In this document: positions 8,290-17,500 of the stretch, piece by piece
Layout: each line of letters opens with the position of its first letter
How positions within the stretch are numbered: position 1 is the stretch's first letter
Assembly (NCBI RefSeq): GCF_019175365.1
Contig: NZ_CP059572.1
Location: forward strand, 2,790,001 to 2,854,000
DNA length: 64,000 bases
Source: Actinomadura graeca
GTDB taxonomy: Bacteria; Actinomycetota; Actinomycetes; Streptosporangiales; Streptosporangiaceae
Reading direction: 5' to 3'
The notes under the pieces: model-generated
What the model saw: the letters and a program-made list of their open reading frames with translations, nothing else
Told to the model about the DNA's origin: nothing
Database searches by the model: none
Position numbers and translations under genes: made by a program

Positions 8290-9897
8290 TCAGCGCTTGA
8301 AGGGGGTGTAGCGGTCCCAGAATCCGCAGTGGTGCTGCTCGGCGATCTCCCGCGTAAGCTGGCTGTCACCTGCGGGAACGAGCGACATCACCGCGTTGTC
8401 GGTGTCGGTGAACCGCGACCAGAGCGGCGTTCCGTCCACCGTCGGATTTCCGGTTCGCGCGAAACCGGTCCATTGCGCCGTCACCTGAACGCCGAACGCC
8501 TTCTGGTTGGCGGTGAGCGCAGGGCCGTTCGGGAAGGGCGACAGGAACATGGCCTCGTTGATGTGATACGAGCCGTTCGGCTTCGTCGCGTCGACGAAGA
8601 ACATCGGCGGCGGGTCCGGGTTGTCGTTCTGGTAGGCGAACACCGGAATATGACGCGCCAGGCGCTTGTCGTTGAGCAGCGCGGGGCACACGGAGTTGGA
8701 ATCGGCGACGATCGTCCGGGTGGCGATGAACGGCGCCGGGTCGGGGAACCGCTCAAGGGGGTACAGCTTGAGCACCTCGTCGGCGACGTTCCCGTACTGC
8801 TCACGGACCAGCGCCTGGTACTCCGCCGGCGTGTTCGCCAATCTCAGCTGCACCTCGTCGCGGTCGACCCCGTGCATGATGGAGACGTTGTTGACCTGGC
8901 CCTTGGCGAATGCCTCACCGGGCGCGAGGGGAAGGGTCCTGCCGTCCACCACGGGCCCTTGCGTGCCGCGGTCGGGGCCGATCCCATTGCCGCCCTGGTC
9001 GAGCAGCTTCTGCACGGGAAGTGCGCGCAGACATGCCGCGTCCGCGCATCCGAGCGCTTTGGCGAAACGCTCGCCGGCGGCCTGGGCCTCCGCTTCGGTG
9101 GGCAGTTTCGCCTTGCAGTCCTGTGGCTGCCACATGGTGTCGACGCCGCGCAGCGAGTTGTACTCACCGCTCTGCGCGATGCCCTTGTGGAATAGTCCCT
9201 TGGACGTCGGCGAAGCGGTGTGGGCGCAGACGCTCGACCCACCGGCGGACGCACCGTAAATGGTCACGTTCTTCGGGTCGCCGCCGAACTTCGCGATATT
9301 GGCCTGAATCCACCTGAGCGCGGCCTGCTGGTCCTGGATCGCGTAGTTGCCCGCGTTCTTCCCGAATCCCGAATGCGCCAGGAATCCGAAGAGCCCGAGC
9401 CGGTAGCCGACCCCGACGTGCAGGACGCCGCCGTTCTTGACGAGATGCGTCCCGTCGGACGGCCCGCCGAGGCGGAACCCGCCGCCGTGCAGCTCGACCA
9501 TCACCGGCAGCGGCGCGTCGACCTTCTGCGGCCGGACGATGTTCAGCTTCAGGCAGTCCTCGTTGACCGACCCCGGCCCGAGGCCCTGCGGCTGCGGGCA
9601 CTGGCTGCCCCGCTCCGTCGCCTGGCGCGTCTCCGTCCACTGCGGGGCCGGCGCGGGCGGCTCCCACCGGAGCGCGCCCACGGGCGGCGCCGCGTACGGC
9701 ACGCCGAGCCATGAGCTGAGGCCGTCCGCGGTCAGGCCGCACACCGGCCCGCGATCGGTCTGCACGACCGTGCCGTCCGCGCAGGCGGGCGCCCGAAGCT
9801 CCGTCCCGTCCGCGGGCGCCGACACCGCGAACGCCACCGTGGCCGCTCCGGCCGACGCGACGGCGGCCAGTACCAGCCGCCACCTTTTCGGCTTCAT
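8290..9897 (-). CDS. Secreted type B carboxylesterase
   Basis: Encodes 535 residues with a signal peptide (MKPKRWRLVLAAVASAGAA). Family motifs in order: SWLGVPYAAPPVGALRW, NEDCLKLNI, oxyanion-hole HGGG (137-140), nucleophile elbow GASAGG (Ser217, where GESAGG is commoner), a Glu/Asp region DRDEVQLRL, and the catalytic-His region SYHINEAMFLSPF. Length is normal for the family. It is the first gene of a three-gene minus-strand operon with the LytTR regulator and the quinoprotein. The downstream enzyme is also exported, so the two may act together on an extracellular ester or alcohol substrate; that is inference. Confidence 0.9.
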   Translation of the reverse strand: MKPKRWRLVLAAVASAGAATVAFAVSAPADGTELRAPACADGTVVQTDRGPVCGLTADGLSSWLGVPYAAPPVGALRWEPPAPAPQWTETRQATERGSQCPQPQGLGPGSVNEDCLKLNIVRPQKVDAPLPVMVELHGGGFRLGGPSDGTHLVKNGGVLHVGVGYRLGLFGFLAHSGFGKNAGNYAIQDQQAALRWIQANIAKFGGDPKNVTIYGASAGGSSVCAHTASPTSKGLFHKGIAQSGEYNSLRGVDTMWQPQDCKAKLPTEAEAQAAGERFAKALGCADAACLRALPVQKLLDQGGNGIGPDRGTQGPVVDGRTLPLAPGEAFAKGQVNNVSIMHGVDRDEVQLRLANTPAEYQALVREQYGNVADEVLKLYPLERFPDPAPFIATRTIVADSNSVCPALLNDKRLARHIPVFAYQNDNPDPPPMFFVDATKPNGSYHINEAMFLSPFPNGPALTANQKAFGVQVTAQWTGFARTGNPTVDGTPLWSRFTDTDNAVMSLVPAGDSQLTREIAEQHHCGFWDRYTPFKR

Positions 9898-10009
9898 GAT
9901 GAACGCCTTTCACACCCGACATCAGAGGCCCGAAACGTAAGCCGGGCGGCCGTTCCCGGCCAGGGCGCCTGCGGACGAGCGGCACCATCCACTCGCCAAC
10001 CGGCACGCT

Positions 10010-10095
10010 GGCACCGCCGAACGGCACCGCCGGGCGGGTTCCGAATGGACCATTGGCGCGCCGGAGGCGCCACGGATCGGTCTCGCGGCGCCTCC
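10010..10095. promoter_or_regulatory. Repeat-rich divergent promoter region
   Basis: GGCACCGCC occurs twice with a 13-base period (from 10010 and 10023). An interrupted palindrome AATGG-A-CCATT lies at 10044-10054. A 9-bp inverted repeat GGAGGCGCC/GGCGCCTCC lies at 10063-10071 and 10087-10095. The region separates the esterase operon (minus, from 9897) and the DUF5753 regulator (plus, from 10171). Direct repeats would fit a LytTR-type binder and the inverted repeats an HTH dimer, but no binding factor is proven. Confidence 0.4.
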
Positions 10096-10170
10096 CTCCG
10101 GATGAGATCCACTCACGCGGTGTTACCGATTCGGTGCGCAGAGCGTCCGCCGGTGGCGCACGATAGAGGC

Positions 10171-11001
10171 ATGCCGGTCGACTATCGCGCACCGAACATC
10201 AACGCCAGGAGGCTGGGTCTGCACTTCCGGCAGATCCGCGAGGCGTTCGAACTGTCCTACGACGCCGCGGCGGCACGGCTCGGCCGTGACGCGGACTGGC
10301 TCATCCGGCTGGAGACCGGATTCGAGCGGGTCACCCCTGAGCAGGCCCGCGAGGTGCTGGACGGCTACGGGGTCCCGCCGCACGCCATGCGGACCGTGGT
10401 GATCGACCTGGCGTCCCGCCCGTCCGGTCCGCCGTGGCTCGCCCCGCACGCGGCACGGCTGAAGGCGCTGGTCCGCGACCTGTACACGCTGGAGTCCGAG
10501 GCGACGGTCGTGCACACCTACGGCATCCCGGTGATGCCCGAGCTGGTCCGGTCCGAGCGGTACGCCCGGCTCGGCTTCGAGCACAGCATCCCCGAGGTCG
10601 ACGCGGACGAGGAATGGGAGCTGCTCGACCACCGGCAGCGGCACCGGCCCGGCGGCCGCCCCCGCACCCTCGACGTCATCTTCTGCGAGGCCGCACTGCG
10701 CAACGGGCCGCCGGACGTCCTGCACGGGCAGTGCGCCCATCTGCTGGAGATGTCCGAGGACGAGCACGCGAGCGTCCGCGTCATCCCCTTCGACGCCGGT
10801 GCCCACGCCGGTCTCCAGGGCTCCTTCGACGTGCTGGAGTTCCCCATCATCAAGGACAAGATCTCCTTCGTCCACACCGCCCTCGGCATCGACCTGGCGG
10901 GCCGCGACCTGTCCCGCACCTGGTCCCTCATCGAGGACGTGGCGCTCTCCCCCGCCGACACCCGCGACATGATCCGCACAGCCATGAACGGCTACCTCTG
11001 A
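10171..11001 (+). CDS. Helix-turn-helix regulator with DUF5753 domain
   Basis: Encodes 276 residues from the ATG at 10171; an upstream in-frame ATG at 10045 would add a non-conserved 42-residue tail without a ribosome binding site. Residues 10-60 form an XRE-like helix-turn-helix (LGLHFRQIREAFELSYDAAA then LIRLETG). The rest is the DUF5753 domain (YGIPVMPELVRSERYARL, VIFCEAALR, VRVIPFDAGAHAGLQGSF). In actinomycetes such genes usually sit beside a DUF397 partner and often control development or antibiotic genes. No DUF397 gene is adjacent here. It is probably a single-gene transcript. Confidence 0.9.
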   Translation: MPVDYRAPNINARRLGLHFRQIREAFELSYDAAAARLGRDADWLIRLETGFERVTPEQAREVLDGYGVPPHAMRTVVIDLASRPSGPPWLAPHAARLKALVRDLYTLESEATVVHTYGIPVMPELVRSERYARLGFEHSIPEVDADEEWELLDHRQRHRPGGRPRTLDVIFCEAALRNGPPDVLHGQCAHLLEMSEDEHASVRVIPFDAGAHAGLQGSFDVLEFPIIKDKISFVHTALGIDLAGRDLSRTWSLIEDVALSPADTRDMIRTAMNGYL

Positions 11002-11070
11002 CCTGCGCGGGCGCGATGGTGCTCACCGAGATCGGCGAACGCGTCACAGGGCCGGAGGGGGCGGCTCCCG

Positions 11071-11925
11071 CTAGGGCTCCATGTGGCGCGGGCGTGTCCG
11101 GACGTCTTCCAGGACGGCCGCGCTCGGGGTGAAGATGCCGACGCGGGCGCCGGTGGGGTCGGTCAGGATGCTGAACCGGCCGTGCACGGCGTCGTTCGGG
11201 GGGATCGCGATCTCGCCGCCGAGGTCGAGGGCCGCGGCGGCGGAGGCGTCGCAGTCGGCGACCCAGAAGTAGGGGATCCAGTACGCGGGCCTGCGCTCGG
11301 GCCACAGCTCGTCCATGAAGAACATGCCCCCCACCGGACGGTCGCCGTGCATCCAGTCGGTGTAGACGGCCGGGTGGTAGCCCTGCTCGGACGCGCTCCA
11401 GCGGTCGTAGACGCGGTCGACGCCCTTCCAGGCGAAGACCTCGTCGTAGAAGCGCTTGGCCTCCCCGGTGTCCACGCAGCACAGCTCGAACCAGCACATC
11501 GCCGAGGGCTCGTCGGTCACATCGGCGCCCGGCAGGTCCCATCCCTCCCAGATCCCGAAGTCCGCGCCCTGCGTGTCCGCGCACACCGCCATGCGCCCGA
11601 GGTTGGCGACGGACGTGGGCTCGATGAGCGTGCCCCCGCCCGCGTCCAACACGGCCCGGTGGGTGAGGTCGGTGTCGTCCGCGTGGACGTAGCACGTCCA
11701 CGAGGGCGGCTGGGTGTCGTCGTCCAGGACCTGCATGCCCGCCACCGCGGGCCCCTGCGTCCCGCCCAGGGTGAACATCTCGTAGTCGCCGAGCGTCCCG
11801 ACGGTCAGGGTGTAGGAGCTCCAGCCGAACAGCTCGCAGTAGAAGGCCATGGACGCGCCGAGGTCCGGGGTGGCCAGATCCGCCCAGCACGGGTCACCCG
11901 CGAGATACCCGGTCACCGTGGGCAT
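11071..11925 (-). CDS. Two-domain VOC (glyoxalase/bleomycin-resistance fold) protein
   Basis: Encodes 284 residues, starting at the ATG at 11925 because GGAGGA lies seven bases upstream. Two VOC modules are visible: the first (about residues 10-125) with PCWADLATPDLGASMAFYCE and LFGWSSY, the second (about 140-270) with MCWFELCCVDTGEAKRFYDE and ILTDPTGARVGIF. The tandem arrangement is typical of actinobacterial hydroxylase-associated VOC proteins, whose substrates are mostly unknown. It converges on the DUF5753 gene with a 69-bp gap. Confidence 0.85.
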   Translation of the reverse strand: MPTVTGYLAGDPCWADLATPDLGASMAFYCELFGWSSYTLTVGTLGDYEMFTLGGTQGPAVAGMQVLDDDTQPPSWTCYVHADDTDLTHRAVLDAGGGTLIEPTSVANLGRMAVCADTQGADFGIWEGWDLPGADVTDEPSAMCWFELCCVDTGEAKRFYDEVFAWKGVDRVYDRWSASEQGYHPAVYTDWMHGDRPVGGMFFMDELWPERRPAYWIPYFWVADCDASAAAALDLGGEIAIPPNDAVHGRFSILTDPTGARVGIFTPSAAVLEDVRTRPRHMEP

Positions 11926-12011
11926 GGGCGGTCCTCCAGAGCGCACATGGACACCACGCTACGAAGGCGGACGCAATAGCAGCGGTCCCGCTCTTCCAAT
12001 CATCGGCCAAA

Positions 12012-12521
12012 TCAGACGGCGGCCACGGCCTGCAGCAGACCCCACACAAAATGGGCGACATAGGACGAACCGTCCGGTGTGGTGAACGTGACGTGCCAGC
12101 GGCCGGGCGCGTCGCCGTCCTGGTGGGCCACCGTCCCGAAGCGCGCCTCCAGGTCGCCGATGACGCACGACCACGGGACGAGGTCGGCGGCGGACTCCAG
12201 CCGCGGCACCGGCACACCCGCGTCGCGGACGAGCCACTCCTGCATCACCGACCCGTCCGGCGCCATCACGATCTCGAAGCGCAGCCCGGGCCACAGCGGC
12301 AGCGGCGGCCACCACGCCACCTCGCAGGACACGTCGCCGACGGCCCGCCGCTCCACGTCCGCCGCCGGGCCGAGGACGGCCTCGTACCGGCGCCGCCCGC
12401 GCGGGAACGTCCGCGACCGCCGGATCCGCTGCCAGCGGGCGTTCACCTCGCGCATCTCCGTGCGGGACGCGCCGAGCGCGCGGGCCGCGTCCTCCGCCAT
12501 GGCGGGCTGGTAGTCGGCCAT
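12012..12521 (-). CDS. Hypothetical protein
   Basis: Encodes 169 residues from the ATG at 12521. The first 50 residues are helical and basic (ALGASRTEMREVNARWQRIRR), suggesting a small helical or DNA-binding head. The remainder is beta-rich and Trp-rich (CEVAWWPPLPLWPGLRFEIV). I do not recognise the family. The reading frame stays open upstream into the 3' end of the esterase gene (NGFARREFQLVLLRRM looks like genuine protein), but no ATG, GTG or TTG is available there. The true start may therefore be a rare codon, or the ATG used here. Confidence 0.5.
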   Translation of the reverse strand: MADYQPAMAEDAARALGASRTEMREVNARWQRIRRSRTFPRGRRRYEAVLGPAADVERRAVGDVSCEVAWWPPLPLWPGLRFEIVMAPDGSVMQEWLVRDAGVPVPRLESAADLVPWSCVIGDLEARFGTVAHQDGDAPGRWHVTFTTPDGSSYVAHFVWGLLQAVAAV

Positions 12522-12565
12522 GCGCCGCAGCAGGACCAGCTGGAACTCCCGCCTCGCGAACCCGT

Positions 12566-13813
12566 TCAGGATCTGCGGGCGCCGACGGAGGCGGCGATGG
12601 CGGGCCAGCTCCTGGCGAGCTCGCGTTTCCAGTACTTCCAGTTGTGCATGCCCGGACCGTACATGTTCGCGGTGATCGGGATGCCCGCGTCCCGCGCGGC
12701 CCGGACGAAGTTGCCGTTCATGACGCCGGACAGCTGCTCGCCGATCCGCCCCGCGTGCCAGGGCACCGTGCCGGGCGGGTCGTAGGGCCCGGGCCGGCCG
12801 TCACCCGACGAGACGTAGACGCCGGTGCCCCTCAGCCTGGACACCATGACCGCCGCGTCGTGCGCGCGCCAGTTCTCGTGGTCGGCGATCGGGTCGCCCC
12901 AGATCGCGGTGCCCGCGTCCCTGTTCATCACGGTCAGGATCGCCGGCATGCCGGGCGCGGTGATGTTGAGGGGCCCGCTGTAGGACGCGACGTACCGGAA
13001 CACCCCCGGGTGCCGCTCGGCATAGGTGACGGCGCCCTGCCCGCCGGACGACAGCCCGATCGCGGCCCGGCGCGTGCCCGCCCGGAAGTTGCGCTCCATC
13101 AGCGGGATCACCTCGCCGATGTGGAAGTCCTCCCACGCGGGGATGCCGCCCCGCCCGCCGTTCCACCAGTTGGTGTACGAGCCGTTCCAGCCGCCCTCGG
13201 GCATGACGACCATGGCGTCGTACGGGCCCGCCACCCGCTCGATGTCGGAGTCCTTCGTCCAGGACGTGTACCGGTTGTTGCCGCCGTGGTAGGCGTACAC
13301 GACCGGCCACGTGCGCGCGGACGACGCCTTCCACCCCTTCGGCACCATCACCCGCGTCCGCACGGTGGCGCCCAGCGCCGGGGAGGCGATCGACACATCG
13401 AACTGCGCGGCGTTCACCTTCTTCACGCCGGTGATGGTCGCGCCGTCGTCGGCCTTCTTGTACTTCCCGGGCCGGACGCCGCCCGGCAGGTGCGGCTTCC
13501 TGCCGTGCTGTCCCACGTCGCGGTCGGGATCGGTCGGCAGCGGCGCGCCGCCGCCCGTCTGGAACGGGTTCGTCTTCAACGCGCGGGCCGGCAGCTTCGG
13601 CAACGCCGAACGCGACGGCGACGGCGCCCCGGGGCGGTCCGGCTCGTCCAGCGGCCCGAAGGAGGGGACCGTCTCGTTCTGCCCGGCCGCCTCGTTCCTC
13701 CCGGCCGGGGTCCCCACACCGGACTGGACGAGCCCCACCATCACGGCGGGCAGCAGGACGGCCGCGGCCGCGGAGCCCGCGATGGCGATCTTCCTGTCCG
13801 TGCGCTTCTTCAT
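12566..13813 (-). CDS. Exported Ag85-like alpha/beta-hydrolase esterase
   Basis: Encodes 415 residues from the ATG at 13813 with GGAGA just upstream; a longer reading to 13915 lacks support. A signal or anchor helix spans residues 8-30. A Pro/Ser-rich linker of about 100 residues follows, then an esterase domain of the PF00756 (Fes/Ag85, S-formylglutathione hydrolase) group. Its motifs are WPVVYAYHGG, MVVMPEGGWNGSYTNWW, nucleophile elbow GLSSGGQGA and a C-terminal His in MYGPGMHNWKYW. Mycolyl transferases are the best-known exported relatives, but most actinomycete members act on unknown esters. It is followed by the hypothetical gene with a 44-bp gap. Confidence 0.8.
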   Translation of the reverse strand: MKKRTDRKIAIAGSAAAAVLLPAVMVGLVQSGVGTPAGRNEAAGQNETVPSFGPLDEPDRPGAPSPSRSALPKLPARALKTNPFQTGGGAPLPTDPDRDVGQHGRKPHLPGGVRPGKYKKADDGATITGVKKVNAAQFDVSIASPALGATVRTRVMVPKGWKASSARTWPVVYAYHGGNNRYTSWTKDSDIERVAGPYDAMVVMPEGGWNGSYTNWWNGGRGGIPAWEDFHIGEVIPLMERNFRAGTRRAAIGLSSGGQGAVTYAERHPGVFRYVASYSGPLNITAPGMPAILTVMNRDAGTAIWGDPIADHENWRAHDAAVMVSRLRGTGVYVSSGDGRPGPYDPPGTVPWHAGRIGEQLSGVMNGNFVRAARDAGIPITANMYGPGMHNWKYWKRELARSWPAIAASVGARRS

Positions 13814-14123
13814 GGGCTCTCCAGCCGGTCGGGCCGGCCCCGGCCAGACACTCCAGACGCCCGTCGAAACTACTGTCCCGTAGGCCCTACCCGCAAGTAT
13901 TGCCAAACAGTGCAATAGCGCCCGACACCCCGCAATCCTTCGGGATGATCTTCAATTTTCGCCGCGGTGGCCTCCGACCTCGGCGCCACGCATGGCCGAC
14001 TGCGGCCACGCTCCAACTACCGGAGTCAGCCTCCGCAAACCATCTGTTGCGAAACAATCAGCTACGGAGTGTGCTGAATCAACAGAAAGCCGTAATCAGC
14101 AAGGATCGAAGAGGGCGGAAGCA
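13814..14123. other. Divergent intergenic region, lower GC than its surroundings
   Basis: This 310-bp gap separates the Ag85-like esterase (minus) from the EACC1-like gene (plus). It is noticeably richer in A/T than the flanking genes, especially 13925-13965 and 14035-14105, as expected for promoters or for transferred DNA. I saw no strong inverted repeat or convincing promoter boxes. Confidence 0.4.
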
Positions 14124-14513
14124 ATGGGTGAGCAGCAGAAATGGCACCTGAAGGTACTCACGAACGGCGACACCCTGCGGCAGGAGCGCCTCACCCGAGA
14201 TCTTCACGCCGAGCTGCTCGAATCCCCGGCGCTGGAGACCGGCTTCCTGGAGGAGGCCGGCCCTGACCGCGAGGGGCGCAAGGGCGCGGGGGGCGAGGTG
14301 GCGCTGTGGGTGCTCGGCGCCGCGACCGCCAGGCCGGCGTCCCAGGTACTGATCACTCTGATCAAGGAGTGGAGTACCCGGGAACGGCACCGCAGGGTCG
14401 AGATCTCCTACGGCGATGACCAGGTCACCCTCACCGGGCGCCCGGACGATGCGCAAGAGCGGCTGGTCCGCGAGTTCCTCGACCGGATCGACCGCCGGAA
14501 CAGGACGGAGTGA
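14124..14513 (+). CDS. EACC1-like (effector-associated constant component) protein
   Basis: Encodes 129 residues from the ATG at 14124. It is a compact alpha/beta protein: a variable first half, a central helix (SQVLITLIKEWSTRER), and a closing beta-beta-alpha unit (RRVEISYGDDQVTLTGRPDD followed by ERLVREFLDRI). This pattern matches the EACC1 family described for actinobacterial biological-conflict systems, where a constant small protein is encoded next to caspase- or protease-type effectors. The stop codon overlaps the start of the caspase-helicase gene by four bases (GTGA), indicating tight co-translation. It may act as an adaptor or a regulator of the protease; that is inferred from the family. 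Confidence 0.7.
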   Translation: MGEQQKWHLKVLTNGDTLRQERLTRDLHAELLESPALETGFLEEAGPDREGRKGAGGEVALWVLGAATARPASQVLITLIKEWSTRERHRRVEISYGDDQVTLTGRPDDAQERLVREFLDRIDRRNRTE

Positions 14514-17500
14514 GCGCGCCGACGCGCCGGAGGGCGCTGCTGATCGGCAACGAGAACCATGAGGACGCCCGCTTCGCCAAGCTGCCGTCCGCACGCGCGG
14601 ACGTCTGGCAGATGCAGCAGGTCTTGGAGCACCGGAACATCGGTGCGTTCCTCGAAGTCAGGTCGGCGATCGATCTCACCGGCGACCAGATGCGCTACGA
14701 GATCGCCGAGTTCCTCGACGACTGCGGCGAGGACGAGTTGGCCCTGCTCTACGTATCGGGCCATGGGGCGCGGCTCGTCCAAGCCGGCGGCCAGTTCCAC
14801 TTCATCGCCGTGGACACCGACTTCGACCACGTCGCCGAGACGGCGGTGAGCGCGGGGTTCGTCAACGAATTGCTCGAGCAGTGCGCGGCGCCACAGAAGG
14901 TCGTGATGATCGACTGTTGCCGCAGCGGCGGCTTCGCCGTCGGCTTGCGCACAACGGACACGGTCCCCCCGCCGACGGCCAAATCCGGTGAAGCCGCCTT
15001 GCTCACGAGCCGCGGCGTGTACGTACTCTCCTCGTCCAGGGCAGGCGAGGATTCCTATTCGGGTGCCGATCGCCCGGAGGGTCCCGAGCCATCGGTTTTC
15101 ACTCACGAGGTGGTCCAGGCCCTGCGGACGGGGAAGGTCGGCCGGGACGGGACCGGAGAGGTCTCCGTCGCCGATCTGTTCGAGTACGTCAACCGGCGGA
15201 TGCGGACGACCGGCTCCAAGCAGGTCCCGGTTCACTCGGCCCAGGGCGTCGACGACCGGATCGTCATCGCCGGCTGCCCACTGGGTACAGCCCCCCAGCT
15301 CGCGCCGCTAACCCGCACCACAGCACCCGGAGTCGTCGCCGACGGCAGGACACCGCGTACGCCGCCGAACACGTCCCCGCGTTCCCAGCCAAGGTGGAAG
15401 GATCTTCTGGGGTACTACCGCGACTGTGTCCTCTCGGACGTGAGCGAGCCGCCGCTGCTGTCGGTCACCGACCACCGTTCCTACGTATGCCTGGAGGGTG
15501 CCGAGCGCCTGCTCTCCGGGGAGCTCGACGAGGACCTCTGCATCCCCATGCCCGCGAAGGCCGCGCCACTGATCAAGGCCGTCGAGGAGGGCGGCGCCGA
15601 ATTGTGGGCGGGTTACCCCGCCGTGGTCCTGCAAGGCGCCGCCGGCACGCGGCATCGGGGGACGACGAGGTTCGCGCCGCTGCTGATCCGCGCGGTCGAG
15701 CCCGTGGTCGACGGGGACGAGATACGCCTCAGGCCGTACGGTCCCGTCTTGCCCCATCCGCAGCTCGCCAAGGAAAAGCTCGGTGAGGAGGCGGCCGAGG
15801 ATCTCGCTGCGACCTACCAGCCCTCATGGCATGCGGGCCAGCACGACCGCATGGCGGTGGACGTGCGGCACCTGCTGACCCAGGAGTACGAGCTGCCCTG
15901 CGTCCAGGAGCCCCGCCCCGACGCACTCGCCGGACAGATCGACATCACCAGCCCCGGCGATGGCGCCCGCAACGCCTCCGTCCTGTTCCTCGTCCCGCGC
16001 GACATCGTGGCCACCAAGAAGCTGCTCAAGGACTTGGACGCCATCGAGGAGAAGGCCGGCCAGATCACGACCACCGCCTTGGCCGCCCTCTCACCCGATG
16101 CCCGAGAACGGGCCGAGCCGCCTCCCATGCGCGCGCAGGAGAGTGTCCGGCTGGTGACGCCGCTCCCCTGCAACGAGTCCCAGCAGAAGGTCCTGGTGTC
16201 GGCCATGACACACCGCCTCACGGTGGCGACCGGCCCGCCTGGCACCGGCAAGAGCCAGTTGGTCGCGAACCTGGTCGCCACCGCCGAGGCCGCCGGGGAG
16301 AAGGTCTTGGTGGCATCGACCAACAACCGTGCCGTGGACGAGGTGTGGGAGCGGTGCGAAAAGCTCGTCCCGGGCAGCCTCGTCCGCACGGGGTCGTCCG
16401 AGCACAAGGGCAGGACGGAGCCAGCCGCGCTCCAGGCACTGCATTCGGTCGCGCCGCCCGAGTGCAACCCGGAGACGGCGCGCGTCCGCCTCACGGTCGC
16501 GGAAGAGGCAATGGCGGCCGCGCGCGCGGACCTCGCCCGCAGGGCAACGGCGGAACGAAGGCTCCTTGAGCACGGGCAGGCCCGGGAACGGCACGCCGCC
16601 GCACTGGGAGTCGCGGTCGACCGGCTCACCGGCCATGTCCCACCCGACCTGGCCCGGCGAGCCGAACAGGCCGCCTCGGCCAGGTTCTTCGGCGAATGGC
16701 GCCGCGCCCGGCTGCTGCGCCGCGTCGGCGTGCCGGTTCCCCCGGCAGGCACGGCCTCCGCCTGTGCCGCACTCGCGGGCTTCGGCCGGGCCGAGGCCGG
16801 CTGGCGGGACGAGATGGCGCGGATGGCGGCCGCCTTCGACGACGATGCCCTCGCGGCGGCGCTCTCCGCCGCCGAGACCGGCGTGCAGGACGCCTCCTCC
16901 GCCCTTCTCTCCAGTACCGTGCGCACCTCCGCCCGCGACAGGCGCGCGCTCATCACCGCTCTCATCAAGGCACAGGCCGCGAACGGCTCGGACTGGTCCG
17001 CCCTCGCCCAGGCCCTGCACGCCGTGCCCGGCTGGGCCGTGACCTGCCTCTCCGCACGCCGCTTCCCACCGAACGCCGCACTGTTCGACCTCGTCATCAT
17101 CGATGAGGCCAGCCAATGCGGTATCCCGCAGGTCCTCCCCCTGCTGTTCCGTGCCCGGCGCGCGCTGATCATCGGCGACGTCATGCAGCTACCGCACATC
17201 ACCATGGTGGGGGCCCAACGCGAGGCGATGCTCCGGAGCGAGCATGGCCTGCGCCCGGAGTGGCTGGAGAAGTACCGCCTGGCCTTCCGGCGACACTCCG
17301 CCTTCCACGCCGCCGAACGCGCCACCGGCGGCAGTCTCCTGCTCGACGAGCACTTCCGCTGCCACCCGAAGATCGCAGCCTTCGCCAACGAGCGCTTCTA
17401 CGGGGGCGGGCTGAACATTCTGACCGACGTGCGCGGCCGTCCCGCCCTGCCCGGCCGCCCGGCCCTCCTCTGGTCCGACGTCCCGGGCCAGGCCGAGCGC

